Source: Sphingomonadales bacterium (GTDB lineage: Bacteria > Bacteroidota > Bacteroidia > Chitinophagales > Chitinophagaceae). Taken from it: a DNA stretch of 64,000 bases. A program made the translations under genes and the position numbers. The stretch lies in NCBI GenBank assembly GCA_016872155.1, contig VHBB01000005.1, positions 90,148 through 154,147 on the forward strand. Reading direction: 5' to 3'. The notes under the pieces were generated by a model that was given only the letters and a program-made list of their open reading frames with translations, searched no databases and was not told where the DNA came from. Below, one piece after another: positions 51,331 to 59,191 of the stretch (position 1 is the stretch's first letter; each line of letters opens with the position of its first letter).

Positions 51331-52224
51331 ATGGGATACTCGTTAGGTGACAGTCAAAATAGTCTGACCCGCCTGCTCATTATCAATCTCGTTGTTTTTA
51401 TAACGCTGGCTCTTTGTAGAGCCTATTTCTTCTTTTTTTATCAAGATACCGCACAGATCGAAGTGGTTTTTAGCCAGCAGATCTTACAATGGTTCGCCCT
51501 GCCTTCAAGCGGTCAACAGGTACTGTATCGTCCCTGGACGCTGCTCACCGCCATGTTTACCAACAGGGGCGTCTGGATGATCTTGGGTCATATGCTTTGG
51601 CTCTGGGCCTTTGGATTTATTTTTCAGGACCTGAGCGGCCATCGAAAGATCATCGCGCTTTATTTGTACGGAGGATTGGCCGGATCGCTGGGCTATTTGT
51701 TAGGAGTTACGTTACTGCCGGCTACGTACAACGCCGGACTTTTTTATGGATCCGGTCCTGCGGTGATGGCCGTTGCCATTGCCACCACCATGCTCTCTCC
51801 GTATTACCGTCTCTTTCCTCAGTTAATGGGAGGCTTTCCACTTTGGATACTTTCCGTGATATATGTATTGATTAGTGTGGCGACCAAACCACTGCAGCAG
51901 CCACTTACCTACTTGCCACTGCTGGCCGGCGCTGCTATGGGATTTTTATTTATGCAGCTCATTCGAATGGGATACGACCTGAGCGAATGGATGAATGGCC
52001 TTTTTGATTGGGCAAACAACTTGTTTAATCCGGACAAGCCTTTACCCAAAAAGCCGGGTGTTCGTGATATGCATTTTTATAAGGCTACCCGTAAGCCGTT
52101 CGATAAAAAGCCCAAGCTTACGCAAGACAGAATCGATGCCTTGCTCGAAAAAATTCACCTGCAAGGAATCGATTCCCTGACAGCAGAAGAAAAAGAATTT
52201 TTAGAACGCGCCAGCCAGTCGTAA
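51331..52224 (+). CDS. Inactive rhomboid homologue (pseudo-rhomboid)
   Basis: A 297-residue membrane protein with the rhomboid helix layout ('YRPWTLLTAMFTNRGVWMI', 'LWAFGFIF', 'LYLYGGLAGSLGYLLG'). The serine motif reads 'YGSGPAVM' instead of GxSGA, the His site of the last helix is 'PLLAGAAMGF' with Leu in place of His, and the HxxxN pair is altered to Met/His. A protease function is therefore unlikely. The cytoplasmic tail (about 225-297) has a helical segment 'GIDSLTAEEKEFLERA' that I recognise in Bacteroidota rhomboid-like proteins. GTG at 51325 or ATG at 51331 starts it; it likely assists the active partner upstream. Confidence 0.85.
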   Translation: MGYSLGDSQNSLTRLLIINLVVFITLALCRAYFFFFYQDTAQIEVVFSQQILQWFALPSSGQQVLYRPWTLLTAMFTNRGVWMILGHMLWLWAFGFIFQDLSGHRKIIALYLYGGLAGSLGYLLGVTLLPATYNAGLFYGSGPAVMAVAIATTMLSPYYRLFPQLMGGFPLWILSVIYVLISVATKPLQQPLTYLPLLAGAAMGFLFMQLIRMGYDLSEWMNGLFDWANNLFNPDKPLPKKPGVRDMHFYKATRKPFDKKPKLTQDRIDALLEKIHLQGIDSLTAEEKEFLERASQS

Positions 52225-52230
52225 GAATAA

Positions 52231-52806
52231 TTACAGTGCCTGATCTATTTGGGCGCAGATGCCCGCAAAGATCGCATCGATACTTCCTTCTCCTGCGATC
52301 GATCTGAATTTTCCACTGTGGCGATAGTGGTCGGCCACCGGGCTAGTCTCTTGTGTATACACTGCAAATCGCTTGCGAATAACCGACTCATCGGTATCGT
52401 CTGAGCGACCCGAGGTTTGACCGCGTTGCAACAATCGCTTTACCAGTTCTTCTTCGGATACCTCCAGCGCTACCACCAGCGAAATTTCGGTCTGCTTTTG
52501 GGTCAATAGCGCGTCGAGCGCTTCGGCCTGGGCCACCGTACGCGGAAAGCCATCAAATAAAAATCCCTTGGCTCCCTTGTGCTGATCAAAGAAGGAATCG
52601 ACCATGCCGATCACCACCTTATCGGGCACCAGCTTGCCCGAATCAATATAAGACTTGGCCGAAAGCCCCAGCGGGGTTTGATCAGCAATTTCTTTTCGTA
52701 GCAGATTGCCGGTAGAAAGATGGATCAAGCCGTAGGTCGCCACCAGGCGATCGGATTGGGTTCCTTTACCGCTTCCGGGCGGTCCAAATAGTACCAGATT
52801 AAACAT
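52231..52806 (-). CDS. adk: Adenylate kinase (short form)
   Basis: Nucleotide kinase balancing ATP, ADP and AMP, 191 residues. P-loop 'GPPGSGKGTQS', AMP-binding 'GLIHLSTGNLLRKE' and 'GFLFDGFPRTVAQAEALD', and a short LID near 'RGQTSGRSDD' without zinc cysteines, typical of the Bacteroidota form. The long ORF upstream of 52806 is not homologous; ATG at 52806 (MFNLVLFGPPG) is the start. Two consensus-like elements (TATATTTG) precede it. Convergent with the pseudo-rhomboid. Confidence 0.97.
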   Translation of the reverse strand: MFNLVLFGPPGSGKGTQSDRLVATYGLIHLSTGNLLRKEIADQTPLGLSAKSYIDSGKLVPDKVVIGMVDSFFDQHKGAKGFLFDGFPRTVAQAEALDALLTQKQTEISLVVALEVSEEELVKRLLQRGQTSGRSDDTDESVIRKRFAVYTQETSPVADHYRHSGKFRSIAGEGSIDAIFAGICAQIDQAL

Positions 52807-52830
52807 AGACAGTCGTTTTGGGCAGGTAAG

Positions 52831-52838
52831 CAAATATA
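52831..52838 (-). promoter_or_regulatory. TAnnTTTG promoter element for adk
   Basis: TATATTTG on the minus strand, 24 bases before the adk ATG. The next gene (msrB) starts divergently 60 bases further on. Confidence 0.55.
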
Positions 52839-52897
52839 AGTCGCAAGCACTATTGTATAAAGTTGAACCTTTAGGATGCCCTATTGTTAACAAACAG

Positions 52898-53485
52898 ATG
52901 ATGTCGATCTCTCTTTTTAGCTGGCCCCTACTAACCGTGCTATTGCTACAATGCAGTGCTGGCCCCGACACGTATCGGGCTACTGCAACAGGCACAGGCC
53001 TTACCGGGGCAGGCCCTCAAAAACAGATGGCTATGGATACCTCAAAAAAAGAAAACCCCATCTATTCACGTACCGATACCGGCAAGGTGGCGCTTCCGGA
53101 AAGTGAATGGAAAAAGATCCTCTCGCCAGAGGTCTATTACATTGCCCGGCAAAAAGGGACCGAAAGGCCCTGGACCAGCCCCATTGAGCATTCCCAAGAA
53201 GTGGGCACGTACTACTGCAAAGCCTGCGGCAACCCCTTGTTCAAGAGCGAGACAAAATTTGAGAGTGGTTGCGGATGGCCCAGTTTTTTTGAGCCGTTCT
53301 CGAAAGCAAGCATCTTGTATATACCCGATAACAGCCACGGCATGCAGCGAACCGAAGTACAATGCGGACGCTGCAAGGCTCACCTGGGCCATGTGTTTGA
53401 TGATGGGCCTCCGCCCACCGGGCTTCGCTATTGCATTAACGGAGTAATTCTTGATTTTGATAAATCGGCCGGGGCAAAGAAATAA
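52898..53485 (+). CDS. msrB: Exported methionine-R-sulfoxide reductase B
   Basis: MsrB repairs methionine-R-sulfoxide, 195 residues. A hydrophobic leader ('LFSWPLLTVLLLQC') with a Cys suggests a lipoprotein, though Gln at the -1 lipobox position is unusual. Zinc cysteines are 'CKACGN' and 'CGRCKAH'; 'CGWPSFFEPF' is the signature and the catalytic Cys lies in 'RYCINGVIL'. The ATG pair at 52898/52901 is the start; the ORF upstream is out of context. A linker of about 40 polar residues precedes the domain. Likely protects envelope proteins from oxidation. Confidence 0.92.
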   Translation: MMSISLFSWPLLTVLLLQCSAGPDTYRATATGTGLTGAGPQKQMAMDTSKKENPIYSRTDTGKVALPESEWKKILSPEVYYIARQKGTERPWTSPIEHSQEVGTYYCKACGNPLFKSETKFESGCGWPSFFEPFSKASILYIPDNSHGMQRTEVQCGRCKAHLGHVFDDGPPPTGLRYCINGVILDFDKSAGAKK

Positions 53486-53487
53486 AG

Positions 53488-53495
53488 TACATTTG
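53488..53495 (+). promoter_or_regulatory. TAnnTTTG promoter element for aminotransferase
   Basis: TACATTTG, 20 bases before the ATG at 53516, just after the msrB stop codon. Confidence 0.55.
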
Positions 53496-53515
53496 CCCTT
53501 GCAACCGGCCCGAAG

Positions 53516-54772
53516 ATGAAACTGTCGCAACTCGCCTCTACCCTCATCGGCTCTGAGATCGTCAAGCTCGGAGGAGAGATCAAAGAAAAGATCCGTCAAG
53601 GGGCTCGTATTTACAATTTTACCGTTGGGGATTTTGACCCTGCGTTGTTTCCCATTCCCAAAGAACTCGAGAACGCCATTATCGATGCCTATCGGCAAGG
53701 CCATACCAATTATCCCGCTGCAGAGGGCAATCTCGATCTGCGACAAGCCATTGCCTCTTTTATTTACGAAAAAGAAAAGTTGACGTATTCGACCGACGAG
53801 ATCTTGATCGCTTCGGGCGGACGACCCCTTATCTATACGGTGTTTCGCGCTATTTGCGACAAAGGAGATAAAGTGGTGTATGCCGTTCCTTCTTGGAACA
53901 ATAATCACTATACGCATTTTACCGAAAGTGAGCATGTGGTTATCGAGACCGGTCCCGAAACGCGCTTTATGCCAACGGCGCAACAATTGGCCCCTCACTT
54001 AAAAGGCGCCACATTACTTTCACTATGTTCTCCTCAAAATCCTACCGGTACCACCTTTGATAAAGCAGAACTATCCGCCATTTGCGATCTGGTACTCGAA
54101 GAGAATAAACAAAGAGGCCCCGATCAAAAAAAGCTATACGTAATGTTCGACCAGATGTACTGGCACCTTACCTATGGAGAAATTCGGCATCACAATCCGG
54201 TATCGCTGCGGGCAGAAATGAAAGACTACACCATTTTTATCGATGCCATTAGTAAGGCCTTTGCCGCCACAGGGGTTCGCGTGGGTTGGTCGTTAGGTCC
54301 GGCCCCCGTTATTCAAAAGATGAAGCAGATCATGACCCATATCGGAGCCTGGGCCCCGATGGCCGAACAAAAAGCACTGGCCGTTTATTTACAAGAAAGC
54401 CCTGCAATAGAACACTACTTGACCGGCTATAAAAAAGAGATAGAAGAAAGACTCAACAGCATTTACAACGGGCTCATGCAACTAAAACAACTTGGATTAC
54501 CGGTAGATGCCATTAAACCCGAAGCCGCCATTTACCTTACTGTAAAGATCGATGCGGTCGGCAAAACCACGCCGCAAGAAAAAACACTTTCTTCGCAAGC
54601 CGATGTAACTGCCTTTTTACTCGATGCGGCCGGACTGGCCCTGGTTCCCTTCTATGCCTTTGGAGCATCGGCCTCTTCTCCCTGGTATAGAATGAGCATT
54701 GGAACTTGTAAAAAAGAAGACATCCCTATTATACTGCAACAACTACAAGAGGCCTTGCAACCGCTTCGCTAA
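53516..54772 (+). CDS. Class I/II PLP-dependent aminotransferase
   Basis: Fold-type I aminotransferase (aspartate aminotransferase superfamily) of 418 residues. PLP Lys is in 'DAISKAFAATGVRVGW'; 'SPQNPTGTTF' and 'YPAAEGNLDLRQAI' are family patterns; 'WYRMSIGTCK' near the end includes a substrate carboxylate Arg. The N terminus 'LASTLIGSEIVKLGGEIKEK' resembles aspartate or aromatic aminotransferases. No pathway genes flank it, so the amino acid partner is undetermined. Convergent with the small ORF at 54781. Confidence 0.9.
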   Translation: MKLSQLASTLIGSEIVKLGGEIKEKIRQGARIYNFTVGDFDPALFPIPKELENAIIDAYRQGHTNYPAAEGNLDLRQAIASFIYEKEKLTYSTDEILIASGGRPLIYTVFRAICDKGDKVVYAVPSWNNNHYTHFTESEHVVIETGPETRFMPTAQQLAPHLKGATLLSLCSPQNPTGTTFDKAELSAICDLVLEENKQRGPDQKKLYVMFDQMYWHLTYGEIRHHNPVSLRAEMKDYTIFIDAISKAFAATGVRVGWSLGPAPVIQKMKQIMTHIGAWAPMAEQKALAVYLQESPAIEHYLTGYKKEIEERLNSIYNGLMQLKQLGLPVDAIKPEAAIYLTVKIDAVGKTTPQEKTLSSQADVTAFLLDAAGLALVPFYAFGASASSPWYRMSIGTCKKEDIPIILQQLQEALQPLR

Positions 54773-54780
54773 GAATCCGC

Positions 54781-55017
54781 TTAATTTTTATTGATCACAA
54801 ACCGAAAGGAACGCAGGGGGCGTTTGGAGAGTTCCTCTTTAATGCGGGTTCGATTACGGGTAATATGATTGCGATCTACCAGTTCGGTAGCTTGGTAAAA
54901 CCGTTCTTTCATTAATGGAGTAGACAGTAAGCTAGAAAGGAACCTGCGCTCTTGCTCTACGGCCATTGCAGAGAGATAGGGCGTACAAACCAGAACAAAA
55001 ATTGAAGAAGCAGGCAT
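54781..55017 (-). CDS. Small hypothetical protein
   Basis: Open frame of 78 residues ('MPASSIFVLVCTPYLSAMAVEQE', basic tail 'RIKEELSKRPLRSFRFVIN'). I recognise no domain; it has no clear promoter element. It could be a real short gene or chance. It fills most of the otherwise empty 54773-55040 interval, lying 23 bases behind the small lipoprotein gene on the same strand, and abuts the aminotransferase stop at 54772. Low confidence. Confidence 0.3.
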   Translation of the reverse strand: MPASSIFVLVCTPYLSAMAVEQERRFLSSLLSTPLMKERFYQATELVDRNHITRNRTRIKEELSKRPLRSFRFVINKN

Positions 55018-55040
55018 CGATAGAACGTTTCGGCTTTACA

Positions 55041-55163
55041 TTAACGAACATTGCTCGGACAACCACAATTGCGAGAAGCCTTGGTACTGTACAAATTTCG
55101 GTTGCAGGCGCTTACTAACAACAGTAAAGAGGCCATGGCAAAAAGGGTACGGAGCAATTTCAT
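55041..55163 (-). CDS. Tiny CGCP lipoprotein
   Basis: A 40-residue protein starting at ATG 55163, a shorter version of the track's 94-residue ORF. It has a signal peptide with lipobox 'LLVSAC' (Cys20), then the sequence 'NRNLYSTKASRNCGCP' and ends shortly after. Predicted lipid-anchored small protein. The C-terminal 'NCGCP' with two Cys looks conserved in character; I recall similar short lipoproteins in Bacteroidota. Function unknown. The reading frame from 55325 to 55163 overlaps the glycosyltransferase start and is unlikely to be coding. Confidence 0.6.
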   Translation of the reverse strand: MKLLRTLFAMASLLLLVSACNRNLYSTKASRNCGCPSNVR

Positions 55164-55248
55164 ACTATAAAAATCCTGAATTAAAACTACTTTACAAACG
55201 ATTTTGTTGCCCAAAGGTTCCGATTTTAGCTTTTTTATTTGATTATCC

Positions 55249-56412
55249 ATGCCGCCCCCCGCTCGCCCCTTTGTTGTACTGGTAGCCCCGTTAAACTGGG
55301 GATTGGGGCATGCCACCCGCTGCATCCCCCTTATTTATACGTTACAAGAGCTGGGATGCGATGTTATAACTGCCGCTGATGGGGCCAGCCGAACGCTGCT
55401 TGTAGAAGAGTTTCCGCAGCTTACCCATTTACCCTCTCCACATACCGAAGTTCGTTACGCCCGATACCAATGGCTATTTGGATGGGCCATCCTCAAGTTA
55501 CTGCCCCGCTTTTGGCTTCAATTGCATCGGGAGCAAAAATGGGTACGCAGCACTGTACAGCGCTATAAGATCGATGCTATTATTTCGGATAATCGCTACG
55601 GACTGTCTTATCCCCATATACCTGCTGTGCTCATTACACATCAATTGGGTATTCGCACCGGGTATGGCCAACTAGCAGATCGGTTAGTTCAACAAATTCT
55701 CTACCGCTATATAAATCGATACCAAGAAGTATGGGTGCCCGACAGACAAACAGAGCCTATGCTGGCAGGCGCACTCTCGCACCCCCACCATCTTCCACGC
55801 GCACCCCTACAATATATTGGTGTATTAAACAGACTCAAGACCAATGCCCCAGATGCTGCGAGCGAAACAACGCAACTACTCGTACTGCTGTCGGGTCCCG
55901 AGCCGCAGCGAACCCTTCTCGAAAAAATTATCTTACAACAAGCCGCCTCGTTTACCGGACAGCTACTACTTGTAAGAGGACTACCCTCTTCGCAACCGAA
56001 TAACCCCGCCACCGCATCGGTTGACCCCTCACTGGCTATGCTGTATGGAGTGGCGCGCGTTCGTATCGTTGATCATCTTACTACCGCTCAATTGCAGCAG
56101 GTATTACCCTCGGTAGATTTTATTGTTTGCCGAAGCGGCTACACTACGCTCATGGAGATGATTCCGCTACAAAAAAAATTACTCCTTATTCCCACACCCG
56201 GTCAACCCGAACAGAGTTACCTGGCGGCCTACGCCGACCGTCAGCGCTATGCACCTCAATTTTTACAGCAACACTTCTCGCTCGAACAAGCGATACAAGT
56301 AGCCAATCAATACCCCTATCGGTTTCCGGGTGCGTTTACAGAGACTCCCCGAGCAGCGGTCGTAACTCGTTTTATCGATCAGCTCAAACACAGACGCAGC
56401 CATTCTCACTAA
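55249..56412 (+). CDS. MurG-like glycosyltransferase family protein
   Basis: GT-B fold glycosyltransferase of 387 residues, family GT28-like. N-terminal 'VLVAPLNWGLGHATRCIPLI' is the Gly-rich donor/acceptor loop and 'VICRSGYTTLMEMIPLQKKLLLIP' in the C-terminal half ('FIVCRSGYTTLMEM') is the nucleotide-sugar-binding pattern. It has no signal peptide. Acceptor and sugar are unknown; a lipid or surface-glycan role is reasonable. The ATG at 55249 is used. The EamA gene follows after 3 bases. Confidence 0.85.
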   Translation: MPPPARPFVVLVAPLNWGLGHATRCIPLIYTLQELGCDVITAADGASRTLLVEEFPQLTHLPSPHTEVRYARYQWLFGWAILKLLPRFWLQLHREQKWVRSTVQRYKIDAIISDNRYGLSYPHIPAVLITHQLGIRTGYGQLADRLVQQILYRYINRYQEVWVPDRQTEPMLAGALSHPHHLPRAPLQYIGVLNRLKTNAPDAASETTQLLVLLSGPEPQRTLLEKIILQQAASFTGQLLLVRGLPSSQPNNPATASVDPSLAMLYGVARVRIVDHLTTAQLQQVLPSVDFIVCRSGYTTLMEMIPLQKKLLLIPTPGQPEQSYLAAYADRQRYAPQFLQQHFSLEQAIQVANQYPYRFPGAFTETPRAAVVTRFIDQLKHRRSHSH

Positions 56413-56415
56413 GAT

Positions 56416-57321
56416 TTGCGTTCTTTGCAGTGCAACCCTTTTCTCTTGCGCACCACTACCAAGGCCCATATTGCCGTACTGTTCACCAACTTTTTCTTCG
56501 CTACCAATCTAAGCCTGGTCAAGCATATCTCGCCCGCCATGATCGGCCCCTATGGGGTTAACCTGCTTCGAGTGGGCATTACCTTAGTTTTATTTTGGAT
56601 GCTTTGGGCCTTTTCGAAACAAGAGGCAGGGATCGATAAAAAAGATATTCCGCGCTTTGCCGCTTGTGCCCTAACCGGGGTGGTCATTAACCAGATGCTC
56701 TTTATTAAAGGACTCACCCTTACCTCTACCATTCATGCCGCCTTGCTAATGCTAACCACACCGCTGCTTATTAGCGTACTGGCACTATGGTGGCTACGCG
56801 AAAAATTTACAGGCCTCAAACTAGCGGGTCTTCTGTTGGGCATTGGCGGAGCCTTGCTGCTGATCTTATCGCGAGATGCCAGTGGCATAGCCAGCATAAA
56901 AGGCGATCTGCTTATTCTGATCAACGCCATTTCGTATGCCATCTATTTTATAATCGTCAAACCCTTAACCGGACGCTATTCGCCCCTTCATGTTATTAGA
57001 TGGGTCTTTACCTTCGGATTTGTTATGATCGTTCCATTCAGTTGGCACGATGCAAGCCAGGCCGCCTGGCAAAGCGCCACTCTTTCGCAATGGGCCGCGC
57101 TGGCCTCGGTGGTGATCTGCGGCACTTTTTTGACCTACTCGTTCAACAGCTACTCATTAAAACATCTGGGAGCTGCCATTACCGGCAGTTATATTTACAC
57201 GCAACCCATCTTTGCTGCTATTATCGCTGCCCTATTCTTACAAGAAGATTTTAGCTGGGAAAAAATGCTGGCCGGAGCCCTGATTTTTGGAGGAGTGTAC
57301 GTAGGAAGCCGCAGCCGTTAA
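56416..57321 (+). CDS. EamA/DMT-family transporter
   Basis: Ten-helix drug/metabolite transporter of about 300 residues, with two EamA repeats: 'FATNLSLVKHISPAMIGPYG' through 'LLMLTTPLLISVLALWWL', and 'LLILINAISYAIYFIIVKPL' through 'YIYTQPIFAAIIAALFLQED'. Substrate unknown; relatives export amino acids or nucleotide sugars. No ATG is near the first helix, so the start is TTG at 56416 or a later TTG (56425, 56446). It follows the glycosyltransferase in one operon and is convergent with the PurF-like gene, 16 bases away. Confidence 0.87.
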   Translation: MRSLQCNPFLLRTTTKAHIAVLFTNFFFATNLSLVKHISPAMIGPYGVNLLRVGITLVLFWMLWAFSKQEAGIDKKDIPRFAACALTGVVINQMLFIKGLTLTSTIHAALLMLTTPLLISVLALWWLREKFTGLKLAGLLLGIGGALLLILSRDASGIASIKGDLLILINAISYAIYFIIVKPLTGRYSPLHVIRWVFTFGFVMIVPFSWHDASQAAWQSATLSQWAALASVVICGTFLTYSFNSYSLKHLGAAITGSYIYTQPIFAAIIAALFLQEDFSWEKMLAGALIFGGVYVGSRSR

Positions 57322-57337
57322 CGAAGCAACGGCACGA

Positions 57338-59185
57338 TCAATATCCGCGCACGTTCTTGCCTTCCATATAATTGATAAAGGCTTTGTTGACCACTTTATT
57401 GCCGCCCGGCGTTGGATAATCACCGGTAAAATACCAGTCACCCAAATTGGAGGGGCAAGAAAGATGCAGATCTTCGATGGTCTGAAAGATCACCTGTACC
57501 GGTATACGAAAAGAAGGAGGCGTTATTAACTGCGCGATCTTGTCGGCAATCTCGAGTGCCGTAAACTGTTGATATAAACTTTTGACCACATTTTCTTGCT
57601 GTAATTGACCGGCCTCTTCTAATTGCTTGCAACGGTTTAGCATGGTCGTTAAAAAAGATTCCTTGCCCCTTTCTTTTAGCAGGGCCACCGCGGCATTAAA
57701 GGCAATAAAATCACCCATCTTGCTCATGTCAATACCATAGCAATCGGGATAGCGTATCTGCGGAGAAGAAGAGACAACAATGATCTTTTTAGGAGACAAA
57801 CGACCCAGCATGGTAATGATGCTCTCCTTTAAGGTCGTACCCCGCACAATAGAATCGTCGATCACCACCAGGGTATCTTCGTTGGCGCGTACCGTTCCAT
57901 AGGTGATGTCGTAGACGTGCTGCACCATTTCGTTACGACTTACGTCTTCGGTAATAAAGGTGCGCATCTTAACATCTTTGATGGCGATCTTTTCGATACG
58001 AATGCGCCGATTGATCATCTCGCTAAGCTTATCCTCATCGAAGTCTTTATTCCAACTTAGAATGCGTTCTACTTTAATGCGATTCAAATAATCTTCCATG
58101 CCCTTTAGCATACCATAAAAAGCCGTCTCGGCCGTATTGGGAATAAAAGAGAAGATCGTATTGCGCAGGTCGTGATCGATGGCCTTTAGGACCGGCTCAC
58201 TTAACTGATAGCCGAGTTTGTTTCGCTCGCGATAGATCTTTTCATCACTTCCTCTCGAAAAATAAATGCGCTCGAAGCTACAGGCCTTTCTTTCTTTGGC
58301 CGGCACCAGTTGCTCAAGTTCGATCGTACCGTCTTCGTTAACGATCAGTCCTTGCCCGGGCAATAATTCTTTGACCTCATTTTCCTTAACATTAAAGGCC
58401 GTACGGATGGCCGCACGCTCGGAGGCCGCCACTACCACTTCGTCGTTGATAAAATAATAGGCCGGGCGAATTCCATGCGGATCTCTAAAAACAAATCCAA
58501 TCCCATTACCCGTGGCGCCTCCGACATGAAAACCACCGTCGAGCATTGGAATGGCCTTACGAAGCACATTAGCAATACTCAATTTTTCGGGACTATTCTC
58601 GTCTTCTTGCCTAAGCAACGAAGACATTAGTTCTATAAGCGCCGCCAAGTCGCTAAAGCGAACTTCTTCGTCGGGATTCTTACCGATCTGCGCATACAGC
58701 TCATCGGCATTTACAATATTGAAATTACCCGCCAGCGCAATATTGCGAGCCGGAATTACATCACGATTAATAAAAGGATGGCAATACTCCAGTTTATTCT
58801 TTCCTTGCGTGCCGTAGCGAAGATGCCCGAGCAAGATCTCGCCCACAAAACCAAGATTGCCCTTCATGAGCCCCGGATGTTTGCGTACATCGGGATTGTA
58901 TTTCTCGAACTCCTTGATCTCTTGTCCGATGCGCTGAAAGATATCGGCGATCGCCTGTTGCGCATTGCTACGCATTCGGTTCATATATGGATAGCCCGGC
59001 TCGGTATGCAATTTAACGGCCACCACCCCGGCCCCATCTTGGCCGCGGTTGTGTTGCTTCTCCATTAAAAGATAGAGTTTGTTTAGCCCCCACAATACTG
59101 TGCCATATTGCTGCTGATAGTAAGAAAATGGCTTGCGCAAGCGGATAAAAGCCAATCCGCATTCGTGTTTAATAGGGTCGCTCAT
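57338..59185 (-). CDS. PurF-like amidophosphoribosyltransferase, long form
   Basis: Glutamine-dependent amidophosphoribosyltransferase family, 615 residues (classical PurF about 470-510). The Ntn-hydrolase glutaminase domain begins after an eight-residue propeptide (MSDPIKHE before Cys9 in 'CGLAFIRL'), with 'QHNRGQDGAGV', 'LLGHLRYGT' and 'LAGNFNIVNA'. The PRPP-binding loop is 'VVIDDSIVRGTTLKESI'. The first pathway step of purine synthesis is the natural role; extra sequence lies between the domains (about 340-430) and at the C terminus. Overlaps nothing but sits 6 bases behind the SurA-like gene. May be PurF itself or a paralogue. Confidence 0.82.
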   Translation of the reverse strand: MSDPIKHECGLAFIRLRKPFSYYQQQYGTVLWGLNKLYLLMEKQHNRGQDGAGVVAVKLHTEPGYPYMNRMRSNAQQAIADIFQRIGQEIKEFEKYNPDVRKHPGLMKGNLGFVGEILLGHLRYGTQGKNKLEYCHPFINRDVIPARNIALAGNFNIVNADELYAQIGKNPDEEVRFSDLAALIELMSSLLRQEDENSPEKLSIANVLRKAIPMLDGGFHVGGATGNGIGFVFRDPHGIRPAYYFINDEVVVAASERAAIRTAFNVKENEVKELLPGQGLIVNEDGTIELEQLVPAKERKACSFERIYFSRGSDEKIYRERNKLGYQLSEPVLKAIDHDLRNTIFSFIPNTAETAFYGMLKGMEDYLNRIKVERILSWNKDFDEDKLSEMINRRIRIEKIAIKDVKMRTFITEDVSRNEMVQHVYDITYGTVRANEDTLVVIDDSIVRGTTLKESIITMLGRLSPKKIIVVSSSPQIRYPDCYGIDMSKMGDFIAFNAAVALLKERGKESFLTTMLNRCKQLEEAGQLQQENVVKSLYQQFTALEIADKIAQLITPPSFRIPVQVIFQTIEDLHLSCPSNLGDWYFTGDYPTPGGNKVVNKAFINYMEGKNVRGY

Positions 59186-59191
59186 AAACTA

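Noticed and set aside
53066-53998. 310-residue minus-strand ORF across msrB and the aminotransferase
   Set aside because: Lies antisense to two convincing genes, with low-complexity Arg/Gly-rich composition and no family match.
57314-57333. Inverted repeat GCCGTT...AACGGC between EamA and PurF-like genes as a bidirectional terminator
   Set aside because: Weak stem, no T-run on either strand; could be chance.
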